Positions 42,173 to 55,113 of a stretch of DNA of 64,000 nt are shown piece after piece. Source of the DNA: Symsagittifera roscoffensis (Eukaryota; Xenacoelomorpha; Acoela; Convolutidae); the NCBI RefSeq assembly GCF_963678635.1, contig NC_087062.1:84404012-84468011 (forward strand). The letters run 5' to 3'. The position numbers were made by a program, and so were the translations under genes. Position 1 is the stretch's first letter, and each line of letters opens with the position of its first letter. The notes under the pieces were generated by a model. The model searched no databases and was not told the origin of the DNA. It saw nothing but the letters and a program-made list of their open reading frames with translations.

Positions 42173-44602
42173 AAACGTGTGCTTTTACTATCGTATGGTT
42201 TTAGTTTTTCACCAGGTTGACCTGGGCTTTTATAAAAGTTTACTGGGACATATGATGTTCCCTCGTTAATAGAATGACTTGTGGCATGAGGGTCAAATTT
42301 TGTTTTTCCAGTGGTCATGTCGAAATCTTTTTCGTATTCGACAAGTATTTCAGAGTATTGTGTTTTATAAAGTGGATTGCTATATTTACATACAAATTCT
42401 GTTTCCTGGTAGGTTTGAAAACGTGTCAATTTATTTTCTATATCATGAATGTTTTTGAAATCAGTGCTTTGTTTATTAGTCGGGTTCACTTGTTCGTATG
42501 GAATTGATTCAAAAAAATATTTTTCATGAAATTTTATCATTCGAGCGTGTTTTTTTGCTACTTGAAATGTTGTGCATGTATCTTTGCGAAACCAAACAAT
42601 TGTTACTTGGGTTCTTGTTGTAAGGTCACAATAATCTTGATCATTTTTGCAAAGGTACTCTACTTCCTTGATAGATCATGGTGTTATCAGTTAAATCTCG
42701 AGTGAGTTTTTTTTCAAGTTGTATTTTCCAATCAAAAAACAATATTTCTTGATATCCTTTATTTTTTTGTATCTGCTCTGCAGTTTGAGGGATTATTTAT
42801 TCCAATATGTGGTATCCAATGTTTATCGTGTATATCATAAGTTAATCGTCCGTGTGCGCCATTATATGGGTATTTTTCGTCTAATTTGATATGTCCTTGA
42901 TATCGTTCAAGTTCTGCTTGATGTACTGAATCGGCAAAGACTTGAAAATTTACTATTTTTTTGTCTGTGTTTTTATTTCTTGTTATATTTAGTCTGAGTA
43001 ATTCGTTTTTTACAATCATCGGGATTTAGATGTAAAAGTTGTTCTATGTTACTCTGGTAAAATGATATGTGATCAAGTCGGTTTTTATTTTCGTTGGAGA
43101 CTTGTGAACAATGTACTTTCTTTATGGAAAATGTTGCTGTACTTTATATCCTGTGACTGTTGTTGCTCGGGCTTTTGAATACAAGGTTGCTATCACATTT
43201 GTAGTTTCTATAGCTTGTGGTTCTGTTTCGCATTGTTTTACTTGATTTATTGCATACTTGTGTAGTGATTTTGTTCGTTTTCTTCACAATCATAGTGTAT
43301 TACTAATAAGTTCTGGGGTCCTGTGCGAGGAGAAGAATTTGTGTTTTGGTCGGAAAATATTAGAAAAACGATGTGTTGAAATGTTAATACTTTAAGAATA
43401 TACATGTGTATGATAATCCGGAGTACGGGTTATAAAATGTTAGTTAACCAATTGTGTTTTTTGTATATCTGTTGTTTTTAACTATTACTTCAGTTGTTAT
43501 AAATGGTGGTGGTAGCGATTGAGCTGTTATGTTTGGTGGATTTATTGGATAGGGGTGTTGAACAATATTATTAAGTCTGATTGTGATTTCAAGTTTTAAT
43601 TGGAGACTGTTTTGTTGAAGTATTTGAATGTTATGTTCTCGAATATCTTCGTGGATGTCTTGTCTATTTTGTAATCTATTGAGTTCCCAACTGTGGAGTC
43701 GGTTACTTTCGTGATGTTAACCAAAAAATGGGGGAGGTGCTACGAAAGTGTTCCAATCTAATTGTAAAGGGATATTTGATGATGATTGTTCTCGATATCT
43801 AGCGTCGAGGTTGTTTGGGAAATTTAAAGGGAAAAGTGTCGGTGAGATTTGACTTAATTATGGTGTTGACGGGAGTGATAACGTTTCTGGTAACGATGAT
43901 AGCGTTGTATTAGTAGAAATATCTATTGGTTCATTTACTATGTTCGGTTCACCTTGTGTATATGAGTGTGTTGACCAATATGGTAGTCGTTCGGTGGGTT
44001 TGGGGGGGTTAAAAGGATTTTCATGGATTTGTTCAGATGTTGGTGTTGAACATAGGTAGTCTGAGGGTATACTTGAGGTGCTATGTTGTGAAAGGAGTGT
44101 GGGAGTTTCTGGTAGTGTACTACTTGAAATTTCTGAAGTAGTTGGTGTTGGTGATTGGGGTATATCAAAATGAACTCTGGGGGTTTGAAAATTTCTATTT
44201 CTTCGTGGATGTATAATTTGTCTATTTATTCAACTGTATTTTCATTTTGACTAATAAGTCTTATTCGATTTAAGTCTTAAGGTAATGTGGGGTAAAAATT
44301 ATATGTTGGTTCACTTAGGGATGCTTGTCGCTGAACTGGTTTTAGTGGTTCAGATAAGCGAGCGTGTCGTTCTCCGAGAAATTCGTGTGGATGTTTGGGG
44401 GTTTTGGGTAGTTGTGGGTATGACTGGATTTTCTTGGAAAGATGTCGGTGAAGACTGTGTTTTTGGTGGTTGCTTATCAATTTTGGAAATGTGTCCGATT
44501 GATCTTTTTCAGGTAGGAAGATTTATGTTTATTGTAATATTCTTCGATGAAAAGAATGAAAAAGATTGTTGCTAAGGCGAATCTGATGCCTTTTTTACAC
44601 AT
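42173..44602 (-). pseudogene. env: Env-like third ORF of a Ty3-like element, badly decayed
   Basis: Read on the minus strand after the pol tail. An ATG at 44602 starts a hydrophobic leader (residues ~9-19, A-L-A-T-I-F-F-I-L-F-I) that looks like a signal peptide. Proline/serine-rich pieces follow (~44480-43940), then a stretch with several Cys (~43310-43100). A long open piece from about 42680 to the gap (42173) has C-K-N-D and C-D-L-T-T-R-T and more Cys. Pieces lie in different frames with several stops. Position after pol, a leader and scattered Cys fit an envelope-like glycoprotein of the kind found in some Ty3-like elements. No fusion peptide or family match could be established. Confidence 0.4.
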
Positions 44603-44694
44603 TTGCACATTGTCATAATTAGGGATGATAAAAATGTGATGAAAATTACGAATAGTAAAAAAATATCTGTTCTACTAAAAATTGTTCGTATCAT
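44572..44694 (-). CDS. Short membrane-segment ORF between pol and env-like ORF
   Basis: ATG at 44694 to TAG at 44572-44574, 40 codons, with one strong hydrophobic segment (F-L-L-F-V-I-F-I-T-F-L) and a Cys/Lys tail. It overlaps the env-like start in another frame. It may be chance in AT-rich DNA or a small membrane protein. Confidence 0.2.
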   Translation of the reverse strand: MIRTIFSRTDIFLLFVIFITFLSSLIMTMCKCVKKASDSP

Positions 44695-44867
44695 TTAAAT
44701 GGACTTCGAATTGTCGTACCTGTGAATGTGGTCAATGATTTGGGAAAGTTGGAGATATATTTCAAATAGGGAGTAGAAAATTAAGAAAATATTGCAAAAA
44801 ATTATTAAAAGGATTGTTAGGGCTTCAAAAATTTCAATAAAAATATTAGCAAAGTTTAAATAGAATG

Positions 44868-45139
44868 AAAAATTTTATGAAAAGGTTTATGATTATATTT
44901 TTTAAGGTATCGACTGTTAAAGAGAAAAGCATTTAAGAAATGATTCGTTCGTCGAATATTTTTTGAGCTTCTGGGGCGAAATTCAAGTGTGGTCGGATTA
45001 TTTATTGATTTTTTGACAAGTGGGTTGAGTTTTGTGAAAAATTGTTGGAGGCTACTTTTTTGGTGCTCGGGAGGTCTTCTTTGCTTCGTTTTTATTTGTT
45101 GGGTTATCTGGGGTATTTTTAAAATGATTATGGTCCTTT
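44868..45139 (-). CDS. Basic open frame between pol tail and env-like ORF, no ATG
   Basis: About 90 codons open on the minus strand, rich in Lys, Arg, Gln and Asn (K-T-K-Q-R-R-P-P-E-H-Q near its start). There is no ATG, so it could be a spliced or decayed exon. Its composition is unlike random AT-rich translation. Confidence 0.2.
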
Positions 45140-45474
45140 TTTACTTAAGGCTAATTTGCCATTTTGGGTTGAAGAGTTTTTGAGGTCTAAGTTGGGAGAA
45201 TATTGTTGATCTTTGCATTATTAGATAGGGGAGGGTTGTAATATTATGGTGGTGTTTATTTTAATTGTCAAGTTGTAAAGTTATAGTTATAGATATGCCT
45301 GGAGATTAATATCTATCGGCTAGTAGGTTTGTGTTAGAGATATTGAAGGTGACGGATTTGAGTGAATCCTATTGTCTGAATTTGAACTAGAATTGTTGCG
45401 TATGTTTCAGCATGTTTTTTGAAAATGTGAAAGTTCAAAATGATTTAGAGGTGTACAAATTATTAGTTTTAAAA

Positions 45475-45655
45475 TCAAAGTTGCTTTTGAATTTCAACTT
45501 TCTTTAATATTTTAGATTGTGGGATGAATGTTTTGAAATTTTTACGTGGTTGGTTTCTAAGTCGTGATGATTCTCTGTGTTTTGATTTTTCTATTTGTTC
45601 TTGTGGTAAGATTTTTTCTATCATTTTTCTGTTTTTATTTGCATGAGGGCATATT
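45475..45655 (-). pseudogene. pol: Ty3-like Pol C-terminal tail, copy in tandem unit 1
   Basis: About 59 codons open on the minus strand, ending K-K-V-E-I-Q-K-Q-L and TGA (45475-45477). It contains the motif L-P-Q-E-Q-I-E-K-S-K-H-R-E and a Lys/Arg-rich end, the composition expected beyond integrase in a Ty3-like Pol. It precedes the env-like ORF in the same orientation. The upstream reverse transcriptase and integrase are not present in this window, so only the tail survives. Confidence 0.5.
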
Positions 45656-47012
45656 TTTCAGTATTTGAAATCGGAAATATTGGAAAGAAAAGGTGACTAC
45701 AATTGATAATTTCAAACTGTTAGCAAGTTTTTAGAGCGCACTGTCAAGTGACGGATTGAACTATTGACTGTAAGTAGGATTGTACTATTGACAGTAATTG
45801 ATAAAGACTGTTGGAGATTGAACTCACCGGTGACCCACAAATCTGGTAAAAAGTAGATTTTATTTAAAGGTATAATAATATACCTTGCTTCAATCAAAAA
45901 CAAATTGCGGATTCCGCTTACATATTGAGGAATCAGCTCACATTTTACGGATTCCGCTTTAAATTTGAGGGTTCGGCTTGCAGTTGAGGATTACGCGAGT
46001 GCATAATTTAACCTCAAGCGTTTACTAATATTTGTGTGTGGATTCCATAAACTCTTCCTGACAACGATCTTTCTGTTTTCGGTGCGACCTTGAGCGATAC
46101 AGTGTTCATAGATATTTGCTCCAAAACAGGAATGAACATCAAAGAAAACTAGCGAGGTTGCGGAACTGTTTTTTTTTGTAATAATGAACTTCAAGACGTC
46201 TTTAATACTTTTCAGAAATTATAGAAAAAAAATCCGTTCAAAGGTCAGAATCTGAAGAAAAAACATACCAGCCCAAAATATCTATCTTCTTCTTAAAAAG
46301 TGTAAGCAATAATCATAATAACAGAAATATTTGGCTGCTATACAATAAGCACTGATTGTTCCAACCACATTCATAAGAAACTAGCGTTTTCTGCAATGTA
46401 GCGTCGTTCTTAGTGCAGGGTTTGATAAAAGTACCATGGAAACGCTTAGAAATTTAGTGAACTAGACATAAAAGACAACCTGTGCTTCAACATAAATGCA
46501 TGACAATCATTTGATGGAAAAAAAATCCAAAAAAGTCTAAACGGTTTTTGCACAATGGTCTTTTGTTTTTTTTTTGCCATGGACGCGGTAAATGAAACTT
46601 CCTAAGCCGGTTTTCTTCCAGGAAAGTTTAGTAAAAACAAACTTCCCAAATTTTTTTTTTAAAAACAAGCCATAAAGACATATAGAGAACATCATTCGAT
46701 CATTCGACTCGCTCGAAATTGTTTTAAAACCAAAACGTTTTTTTTGACATCAGGATATTTTTTTGAAAAGTGTTCAAAGCCGTTTGAATTAAGTTTAAAA
46801 GTTCTTTTTTGATATGTCATCTTGACCTATTCCGATATGTTTTTTGTGTAAACTGATTTGGCGTGGAAAACGAAAAAAAAATTAACAAAAAACTACAACC
46901 CACCCGAACGCAAAAGCTCCTCCCCATTTTCAATGGTTGGAATATTAAGACAGTTTAAATTAAGGGGTAAACATTATCGCCACCGAGAACCCATGAGAGC
47001 CACCGAGAGAAC

Positions 47013-47121
47013 TGGAAGACTATCAAATTCTCCTACTTTAATTTTAACTGATGTGATGTATTTTCAATGGAAGACTATCAAATTCTCCTACTTTAATTTT
47101 AACTGATGTGATGTATTTTCT
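47013..47121. repeat. 55-bp direct duplication inside each tandem unit
   Basis: TGGAAGACTATCAAATTCTC and the following ~35 bases occur twice in a row at 47013 and 47068. The same pair is present in units 2 (near 49979) and 3 (near 52911), so it predates the triplication. Confidence 0.9.
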
Positions 47122-48439
47122 TTTCGTGTATCGGGAGGAAATATTTCAGCTTTTTGGGCCGTTATTGCAGTTAATTTGAACTTGTTTTTCCAAAAAGTTA
47201 CAAAATAACTTGAACTGGTCCCAAACCTTAACAATGATGGCTAAAAGTTTTCAGAATCTTTCACTTCAATTCATGCATTTTTTTCATGAAACTGGGTAAA
47301 AATAATGCGCCAAGGTTATTTTCTACCACTTGTTGTCTGTTTTAATGGAAATTCAATCATGTCTCTAATCAGTTGCTGATAAATGCGATGGAGTTATAAC
47401 TTTGCTGAAAAACTAGATAACAACCAATTTAAAACAAAAATACAGTTTGTTGTTTCCAAATGGAAGTTTTGTTATCTTGAACCGAAAATGTCAACTCGAA
47501 ATATAAAAAAGTTAAAATCAAATTCAATCTTGAAGTTGATGGAATAGATTATTGTGCGCAGATTGCTAATAAAACTGAGGCCATTTTAAAGTGACACAGA
47601 GACACATGTAGATAAAAATTTCGTATAAAAATCTAGTTTTTCACAAAAAAAGTATCTCAGAGGTCTCTCAAAGCACTACGTTTTACGAGGGTAAATAAAC
47701 CAGCCGAAAACATGCGGAGTATATAAGCCAGTCAAAAATTTACATCATAGGAATGAAGTTGCAGACGTTTCGTGACTGTATATAATTGTTACATAATTAT
47801 TAAAAAACACTTAAGTTTTTTTCGGCTGGTTGATACTTCGGCAGGCTTAGACTTTGACTGGTTTATATACCATCGTTGTTTTTACTGCTTGTCAAATCAT
47901 ACAATTAGCCATACTGTCTAAAAGAAAGCAATTATTTGCAAAAATTAAAATTTTATCGAAAATAGAAAAATGAATCGAATCGAAATTACGAAAACGCAGA
48001 AGATTTATAATCACTTCATTGTTACCAAAGTTTGATATCGGATTTCGAGAAAAACAAGACTACAATACCTAGGTCGAGGTCTGGATGTTAATTCAAAACT
48101 TTTATAGAGTTTTTGAGGTCTAAGTTGGGAGAATATTGTTGATCTTTGCATTATTAGATAGGGGAGGGTTGTAATATTATGGTGGTGTTTATTTTAATTG
48201 TCAAGTTGTAGCGAGTTGCTTATTTTTGACCTGGAGGTTGTAAAGTTATAGTTATAGATATGCCTGGAGATTAATATCTATCGGCTAGTAGGTTTGTGTT
48301 AGAGATATTGAAGGTGACGGATTTGAGTGAATCCTATTGTCTGAATTTGAACTAGAATTGTTGCGTATGTTTCAGCATGTTTTTTGAAAATGTGAAAGTT
48401 CAAAATGATTTAGAGGTGTACAAATTATTAGTTTTAAAA

Positions 48440-48620
48440 TCAAAGTTGTTTTTGAATTTCAACTTTCTTTATTATTTTAGATTGTGGGATGAATGTACTG
48501 TAATTTTTACGTGGTTGGTTTCTAAGACGTGATGATTCTCTGTGTTTTGATTTTTCTATTTGTTCTTGTGGTAAGATTTTTTCTATCATTTTTCTGTTTT
48601 TATTTGCATGAGGGCATATT
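48440..48620 (-). pseudogene. pol: Pol C-terminal tail, copy in tandem unit 2
   Basis: Same frame and stop (TGA at 48440-48442) as the unit-1 copy. It differs by a few bases; for example the N-F-K-T segment reads N-Y-S-T here. Confidence 0.5.
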
Positions 48621-51406
48621 TTTCAGTATTTGAAATCGGAAATATTGGAAAGAAAAGGTGACTACAATTGATAATTTCAAACTGTTAGCAAGTTTTGAGA
48701 GCGCACTGTCAAGTGACGGATTGAACTATTGACTGTAAGTAGGATTGTACTATTGACAGTAATTGATAAGGACTGTTGGAGATTGAACTCACCGGTGACC
48801 CACAAATCTGGTAAAAAGTAGATTTTATTTAAAGGTATAATAATATACCTTGCTTCAATCAAAAACAAATTGCGGATTCCGCTTACATATTGAGGAATCA
48901 GCTCACATTTTACGGATTCCGCTTTAAATTTGAGGGTTCGGCTTGCAGTTGAGGATTCCGCGAGTGCATAATTTAACCTCAAGCATTTATTAATATTTGT
49001 GTGTGGATTCCATAAACTCTTCCTGACAACGGACTTTCTGTTTTCGGTGCGACCTTGAGCGATACAGTGTTCATAGATATTTGCTCCAAAACAGGAATGA
49101 ACATCAAAGAAAACTAGCGAGGTTGCGGAACTGTTTTTTTTTTGTAATATTGAACTTCAAGATGTCTTTAATACTTTTCAGAAATTATAGAAAAAAAATC
49201 CGTTCAAAGGTCAGAATCTGAAGAAAAAACATACCAGCCCAAAATATCTATCTTCTTCTTAAAAAGTGTAAGCAATAATCATAATAACAGAAATATTTGG
49301 CTGCTATACAATAAGCACTGATTGTTCCAACCACATTCATAAGAAACTAGCTTTTTCTGCAAAGTAGCGTCGTTTTTAGTGCAGGGTTTGATAAAAGTAC
49401 CATGGAAACGCTTAGAAATTTAGTGAACTAGACATAAAAGACAACCTGTGCTTCAACATAAATGCATGACAATCATTTGATGGAAAAAAATCCAAAAAAG
49501 TCTAAACGGTTTTTGCACAATGGTCTTTTGTTTTTTTTTTGCCATGGACGCGGTAAATGAAACTTCCTAAGCCGGTTTTCTTCCAGGAAAGCTTAGTAAA
49601 AACAAACTTCCCAAATTTTTTTTTTAAAAACAAGCCATAAAGACATATAGAGAACATCATTCGATCATTGTACTCGCTCGAAATTGTTTTAAAACCAAAA
49701 CGTTTTTTTTTGACATCAGGATATTTTTTTGAAAAGTGTTCAAAGCCGTTTGAATTAAGTTTAAAAGTTCTTTTTTGATAAGTCATCTTGACCTATTCCG
49801 ATATGTTTTTTGTGTAAACTGGTTTGGCGTGGAAAACGAAAAAAAAATTAACAAAAAACTACAACCCACCCGAACGCAAAAGCTCCTCCCCATTTTCAAT
49901 GGTCGGAATATTAAGACAGTTTAAATTAAGGGGTAAACATTATCGCCACCGAGAACCCATGAGAGCCACCGAGAGAACTGGAAGACTATCAAATTCTCCT
50001 ACTTTAATTTTAACTGATGTGATGTATTTTCAATGGAAGACTATCAAATTCTCCTACTTTAATTTTAACTGATGTGATGTATTTTCTTTTCGTGTATCGG
50101 GAGGAAATATTTCAGCTTTTTGGGCCGTTATTGCAGTTAATTTGAACTTGTTTTTCCAAAAAGTTACAAAATAACTCGAACTGGTCCCAAACCTTAACCA
50201 TGATGGCTAAAAGTTTTCAGAATCTTTCACTTCAATTCATGCATTTTTTTCATGAAATTGGGTAAAAATAATGCGCCAAGGTTATTTTCTACCACTTGTT
50301 GTCTGTTTTAATGGAAATTCAATCATGTCTCTAATCAGTTGCTGATAAATGCGATGGAGTTATAACTTTGCTGAAAAACTAGATAATAACCAATTTAAAA
50401 CAAAAATACAGTTTGTTGTTTCCAAATGAAAGTTTTGTTATCTTGAACCGAAAATGTCAACTCGAAATATAAAAAAGTTAAAATCAAAATTCAATCTTGA
50501 AGTTGATGGAATAGATTATTGTGCGCAGATTGCTAATAAAACTGAGGCCATTTTAAAGTGACACAGAGACACATGTAGATAAAAATTTCATATAAAAATC
50601 TAGTTTTTCACAAAAAAAGTATCTCAGAGGTCTCTCAAAGCACTACGTTTTACGAGGGTAAATAAACCAGCCGAAAACATGCGGAGTATATAAGCCAGTC
50701 AAAAATTTACATCATAGGAATGAAGTTGCAGACGTTTCGTGACTGTATATAATTGTTACATAATTATTAAAAAACACTTAAGTTTTTTTCGGCTGGTTGA
50801 TACTTCGGCAGGCTTAGACTTTGACTGGTTTATATACCATCGTTGTTTTTACTGCTTGTCAAATCATACAATTAGCCATACTGTCTAAAAGAAAGCACTT
50901 ATTTGCAAAAATTAAAATTTTATTTAAAAAAGAAAAATGAATCGAATCGAAATTACGAAAACGCAGAAGATTTATAATCACTTCATTGTTACCAAAATTT
51001 GATATCGGATTTCGAGAAAAACAAGACTACAATACCTAGGTCGAGGTCTGCATGTTAATTCAAAACTTTTATAGAGTTTTTGAGGTCTAAGTTGGGAGAA
51101 TATTGTTGATCTTTGCATTATTAGATAGGGGAGGGTTGTAATATTATGGTGGTGTTTATTTTAATTGTCAAGTTGTAGCGAGTTGCTTATTTTTGACCTG
51201 GAGGTTGTAAAGTTATAGTTATAGATATGCCTGGAGATTAATATCTATCGGCTAGTAGGTTTGTGTTAGAGATATTGAAGGTGACGGATTTGAGTGAATC
51301 CTATTGTCTGAATTTGAACTAGAATTGTTGCGTATGTTTCAGCATGTTTTTTGAAAATGTGAAAGTTCAAAATGATTTAGAGGTGTACAAATTATTAGTT
51401 CTAAAA

Positions 51407-51587
51407 TCAAAGTTGTTTTTGAATTTCAACTTTCTTTATTATTTTAGATTGTGGGATGAATGTACTGTAATTTTTACGTGGTTGGTTTCTAAGTCGTGAT
51501 GATTCTCTGTGTTTTGATTTTTCTATTTGTTCTTGTGGTAAGATTTTTTCTATCATTTTTCTGTTTTTATTTGCATGAGGGCATATT
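51407..51587 (-). pseudogene. pol: Pol C-terminal tail, copy in tandem unit 3
   Basis: Third copy, stop TGA at 51407-51409, almost identical to the unit-2 copy. Confidence 0.5.
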
Positions 51588-54004
51588 TTTCAGTATTTGA
51601 AATCGGAAATATTGGAAAGAAAAGGTGACTACAATTGATAATTTCAAACAGTTAGCAAGTTTTGAGAGCGCACTGTCAAGTGACGGATTGAACTATTGAC
51701 TGTAAGTAGGATTGTACTATTGACAGTAATTGATAAGGACTGTTGGAGATTGAACTCACCGGTGACCCACAAATCTGGTAAAAAGTAGATTTTATTTAAA
51801 GGTATAATAATATACCTTGCTTCAATCAAAAACAAATTGCGGATTCCGCTTACATATTGAGGAATCAGCTCACATTTTACGGATTCCGCTTTAAATTTGA
51901 GGGTTCGGCTTGCAGTTGAGGATTCCGCGAGTGCATAATTTAACCTCAAGCATTTATTAATATTTGTGTGTGGATTCCATAAACTCTTCCTGACAACGGA
52001 CTTTCTGTTTTCGGTGCGACCTTGAGCGATACAGTGTTCATAGATATTTGCTCCAAAACAGGAATGAACATCAAAGAAAACTAGCGAGGTTGCGGAACTG
52101 TTTTTTTTTGTAATATTGAACTTCAAGATGTCTTTAATACTTTTCAGAAATTATAGAAAAAAAATCCGTTCAAAGGTCAGAATCTGAAGAAAAAACATAC
52201 CAGCCCAAAATAATCATAATAACAGAAATATTTGGCTGCTATACAATAAGCACTGATTGTTCCAACCACATTCATAAGAAACTAGCTTTTTCTGCAAAGT
52301 AGCGTCGTTTTTAGTGCAGGGTTTGATAAAAGTACCATGGAAACGCTTAGAAATTTAGTGAACTAGACATAAAAGACAACCTGTGCTTCAACATAAATGC
52401 ATGACAATCATTTGATGGAAAAAAAATCCAAAAAAGTCTAAACGGTTTTTGCACAATGGTCTTTTGTTTTTTTTTGCCATGGACGCGGTAAATGAAACCG
52501 GTTTTCTTCCAGGAAAGTTTAGTAAAAACAAACGTCCCAAATTTTTTTTTTTAAAAACAAGCCATAAAGACATATAGAGAACATCATTCGATCATTCTAC
52601 TCGCTCGAAATTGTTTTAAAACCAAAACGTTTTTTTTTTTGACATCAGGATATTTTTTTGAAAAGTGTTCAAAGCCGTTTGAATTAAGTTTATAAGTTCT
52701 TTTTTGATATGTCATCTTGACCTATTCCGATATGTTTTTTGTGTAAACTGATTTGGCGTGGAAAACGAAAAAAAAAATTAACAAAAAACTACAACCAACC
52801 CGAACGCAAAAGCTCCTCCCCATTTTCAATGGTCGGAATATTAAGACAGTTTAAATTAAGGGGTAAACATTATCGCCACCGAGAACCCATGAGAGCCACC
52901 GAGAGAACTGGAAGACTATCAAATTCTCCTACTTTAATTTTAACTGATGTGATGTATTTTCAATGGAAGACTATCAAATTCTCCTACTTTAATTTTAACT
53001 GATGTGATGTATTTTCTTTTCGTGTATCGGGAGGAAATATTTCAGCTTTTTGGGCCGTTATTGCAGTTAATTTGAACTTGTTTTTCCAAAAAGTTACAAA
53101 ATAACTCGAACTGGTCCCAAACCTTAACAATGATGGCTAAAAGTTTTCAGAATCTTTCACTTCAATTCATGCATTTTTTTCATGAAACTGGGTAAAAATA
53201 ATGCGCCAAGGTTATTTTCTACCACTTGATGTCTGTTTTAATGGAATTTCAATCATGTCTCTAATCAGTTGCTGATAAATGCGATGGAGTTATAACTTCG
53301 CTGAAAAACTAGATAACAACCAATTTAAAACAAAAATACAGTTTGTTGTTTCCAAATGAAAGTTTTGTTATCTTGAACCGAAAATGTCAACTCGAAATAT
53401 AAAAAAGTTAAAATCAAAATTCAATCTTGAAGTTGATGGAATAGATTATTGTGCGCAGATTGCTAATAAAACTGAGGCCATTTTAAAGTGACACAGAGAC
53501 ACATGTAGATAAAAATTTCATATAAAAATCTAGTTTTTCACAAAAAAAGTATCTCAGAGGTCTCTCAAAGCACTACGTTTTACGAGGGTAAATAAACCAG
53601 CCGAAAACATGCGGAGTATATAAGCCAGTCAAAAATTTACATCATAGGAATGAAGTTGCAGACGTTTCGTGACTGTATATAATTGTTACATAATTATTAA
53701 AAAACACTTAAGTTTTTTTCGGCTGGTTGATACTTCGGCAGGCTTAGACTTTGACTGGTTTATATACCATCGTTGTTTTTACTGCTTGTCAAATCATACA
53801 ATTAGCCATACTGTCTAAAAGAAAGCAATTATTTGCAAAAATTAAAATTTTATCGAAAATAGAAAAATGAATCGAATCGAAATTACGAAAACGCAGAAGA
53901 TTTATAATCACTTCATTGTTACCAAAATATGATATCGGATTTCGAGAAAAACAAGACTACAATACCTAGGTCGAGGTCTGCATGTTAATTCAAAACTTTT
54001 ATAG

Positions 54005-54597
54005 TCGGGCCGCTTGCAAGCTCAGAGACAACTTGCGCAGTCGTAAATGTTTGGATTTAAAATCGCGAAAAAAGCTAGCTTGGTCCTGAAAACCTACAAA
54101 GTTATCTCACAAAAATTATATACAAAGCACTGAAACCCTATAAAGTGCATACAAAGTTTGCTCACAGAAATTTAACAAAAACAGCTAAGGTATTGAAATT
54201 CATAACATAAATCGCATCATAGCAAAATTGTTACAAATTGAAAAACTTGTATAAAAAAGACATTTGATATTACAATTGACAATAAAATTGTTACAATAGT
54301 AAAGCTCCAGGCTTTTTGAAATAAAAAAAAATAACAACATGAAAGTTTTTTTCCCGGTAATTGTCATCTGAAGCCTTATCTACACTTCTTGTTTCTACAA
54401 GATATTGTACGAACACAGCACAAAAATTTTTCTGGCCGTGTGAATTTTCCCACGATATTTTAAAAATTTTGAAAAACTGTTTAGAATTCATATTTTTTCT
54501 TACTTTTCGCTGATTAATTAAATATAGTTTGTTCAGTACTCCTCATAACCGACTCTGAAATATAAACAAATCATAAATATCAAAACTGGTGGCGTCC
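54005..54597. other. Noncoding AT-rich stretch
   Basis: Immediately after the tandem array. A short CG-rich start (TCGGGCCGCTTGCAAGC) then AT-rich sequence with no supported gene. Confidence 0.4.
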
Positions 54598-54993
54598 CTC
54601 ATTCTGGAGGGACCAAATGCTCGAAGATTCTTTCATTGGTTTTTTTCAGCCAATCATAAGTGAGCATTCAAAAACTTCAGAGAAATTGCGAAAATCACAA
54701 AGTAAGCAATTAAAACCAGGCCATTAGTGACGAATGATAATAATGCCAGAACGAAGGCGCATTCATTGGAACAATTTTAATATTTCTAGGATAACGATTT
54801 ACGAAAAATGGAAAAACAAAAAACTAAATTTGTTATATTTGCGCCTATCATATCTGTATCTAGTATATTTATTATAAAATCATTTTCTGTTAATATTGAT
54901 TTCGATTTTGCGAGAAAGGCATTTGGCCAATAAAAACGCGTAGCGAAGTTGATTGGTTGAAATTTGTCCAGCATTCGGTCCCTCCAGCATGAG
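54598..54993. mobile_element. Small inverted-repeat element, ~396 bp
   Basis: Left end CTCATTCTGGAGGGACCAAA and right end GGTCCCTCCAGCATGAG are inverse complements with few mismatches over ~23 bp. AGCCAATCA near the left end and TTGATTGGTTG near the right end also pair, so the similarity reaches inward. No coding frame; the target duplication is unclear. Confidence 0.6.
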
Positions 54994-55113
54994 AACCCTC
55001 CCCATCAAAACACATAGCCAACCTTTAAGCCGGCATGGTCAAGTTTGACTCAATTTTACTGGTCATACAGTTTATGGAGATTTCAGAACAAAAACTAACT
55101 CACATGAAGCCAG

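Larger units (their letters stand above)
45173..54004. repeat. Three head-to-tail ~2.95-kb tandem units
   Basis: Units at 45173-48105 (2933 bp), 48106-51072 (2967 bp) and 51073-54004 (about 2932 bp). Each begins AGAGTTTTTGAGGTCTAAG and ends in TTCAAAACTTTTAT. They are nearly identical. Unit 1 lacks a 32-bp piece present in units 2 and 3 (GCGAGTTGCTTATTTTTGAC region), and unit 3 lacks about 30 bp near 52211. Each unit contains the pol tail, a block of CGGATTCCGCTT-like short repeats (45903-45995 in unit 1), a 55-bp internal duplication and a four-motif inverted cluster. Short minus- and plus-strand frames recur in each unit but show no recognisable protein. Confidence 0.95.

Noticed and set aside
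45712-52126. Minus-strand frames of 63-160 codons repeated in each tandem unit
   Set aside because: Lengths differ between units because of single-base changes, and part of the frame is made of the CGGATTCCGC short repeats; no sign of selection or motif.
46858-53002. Repeated plus-strand frame beginning with a Trp-Lys-Thr-Lys segment in each tandem unit
   Set aside because: It recurs only because the unit is tandemly repeated, includes the 55-bp internal duplication, begins at a non-ATG codon in units 1 and 2 and has no recognisable motif.
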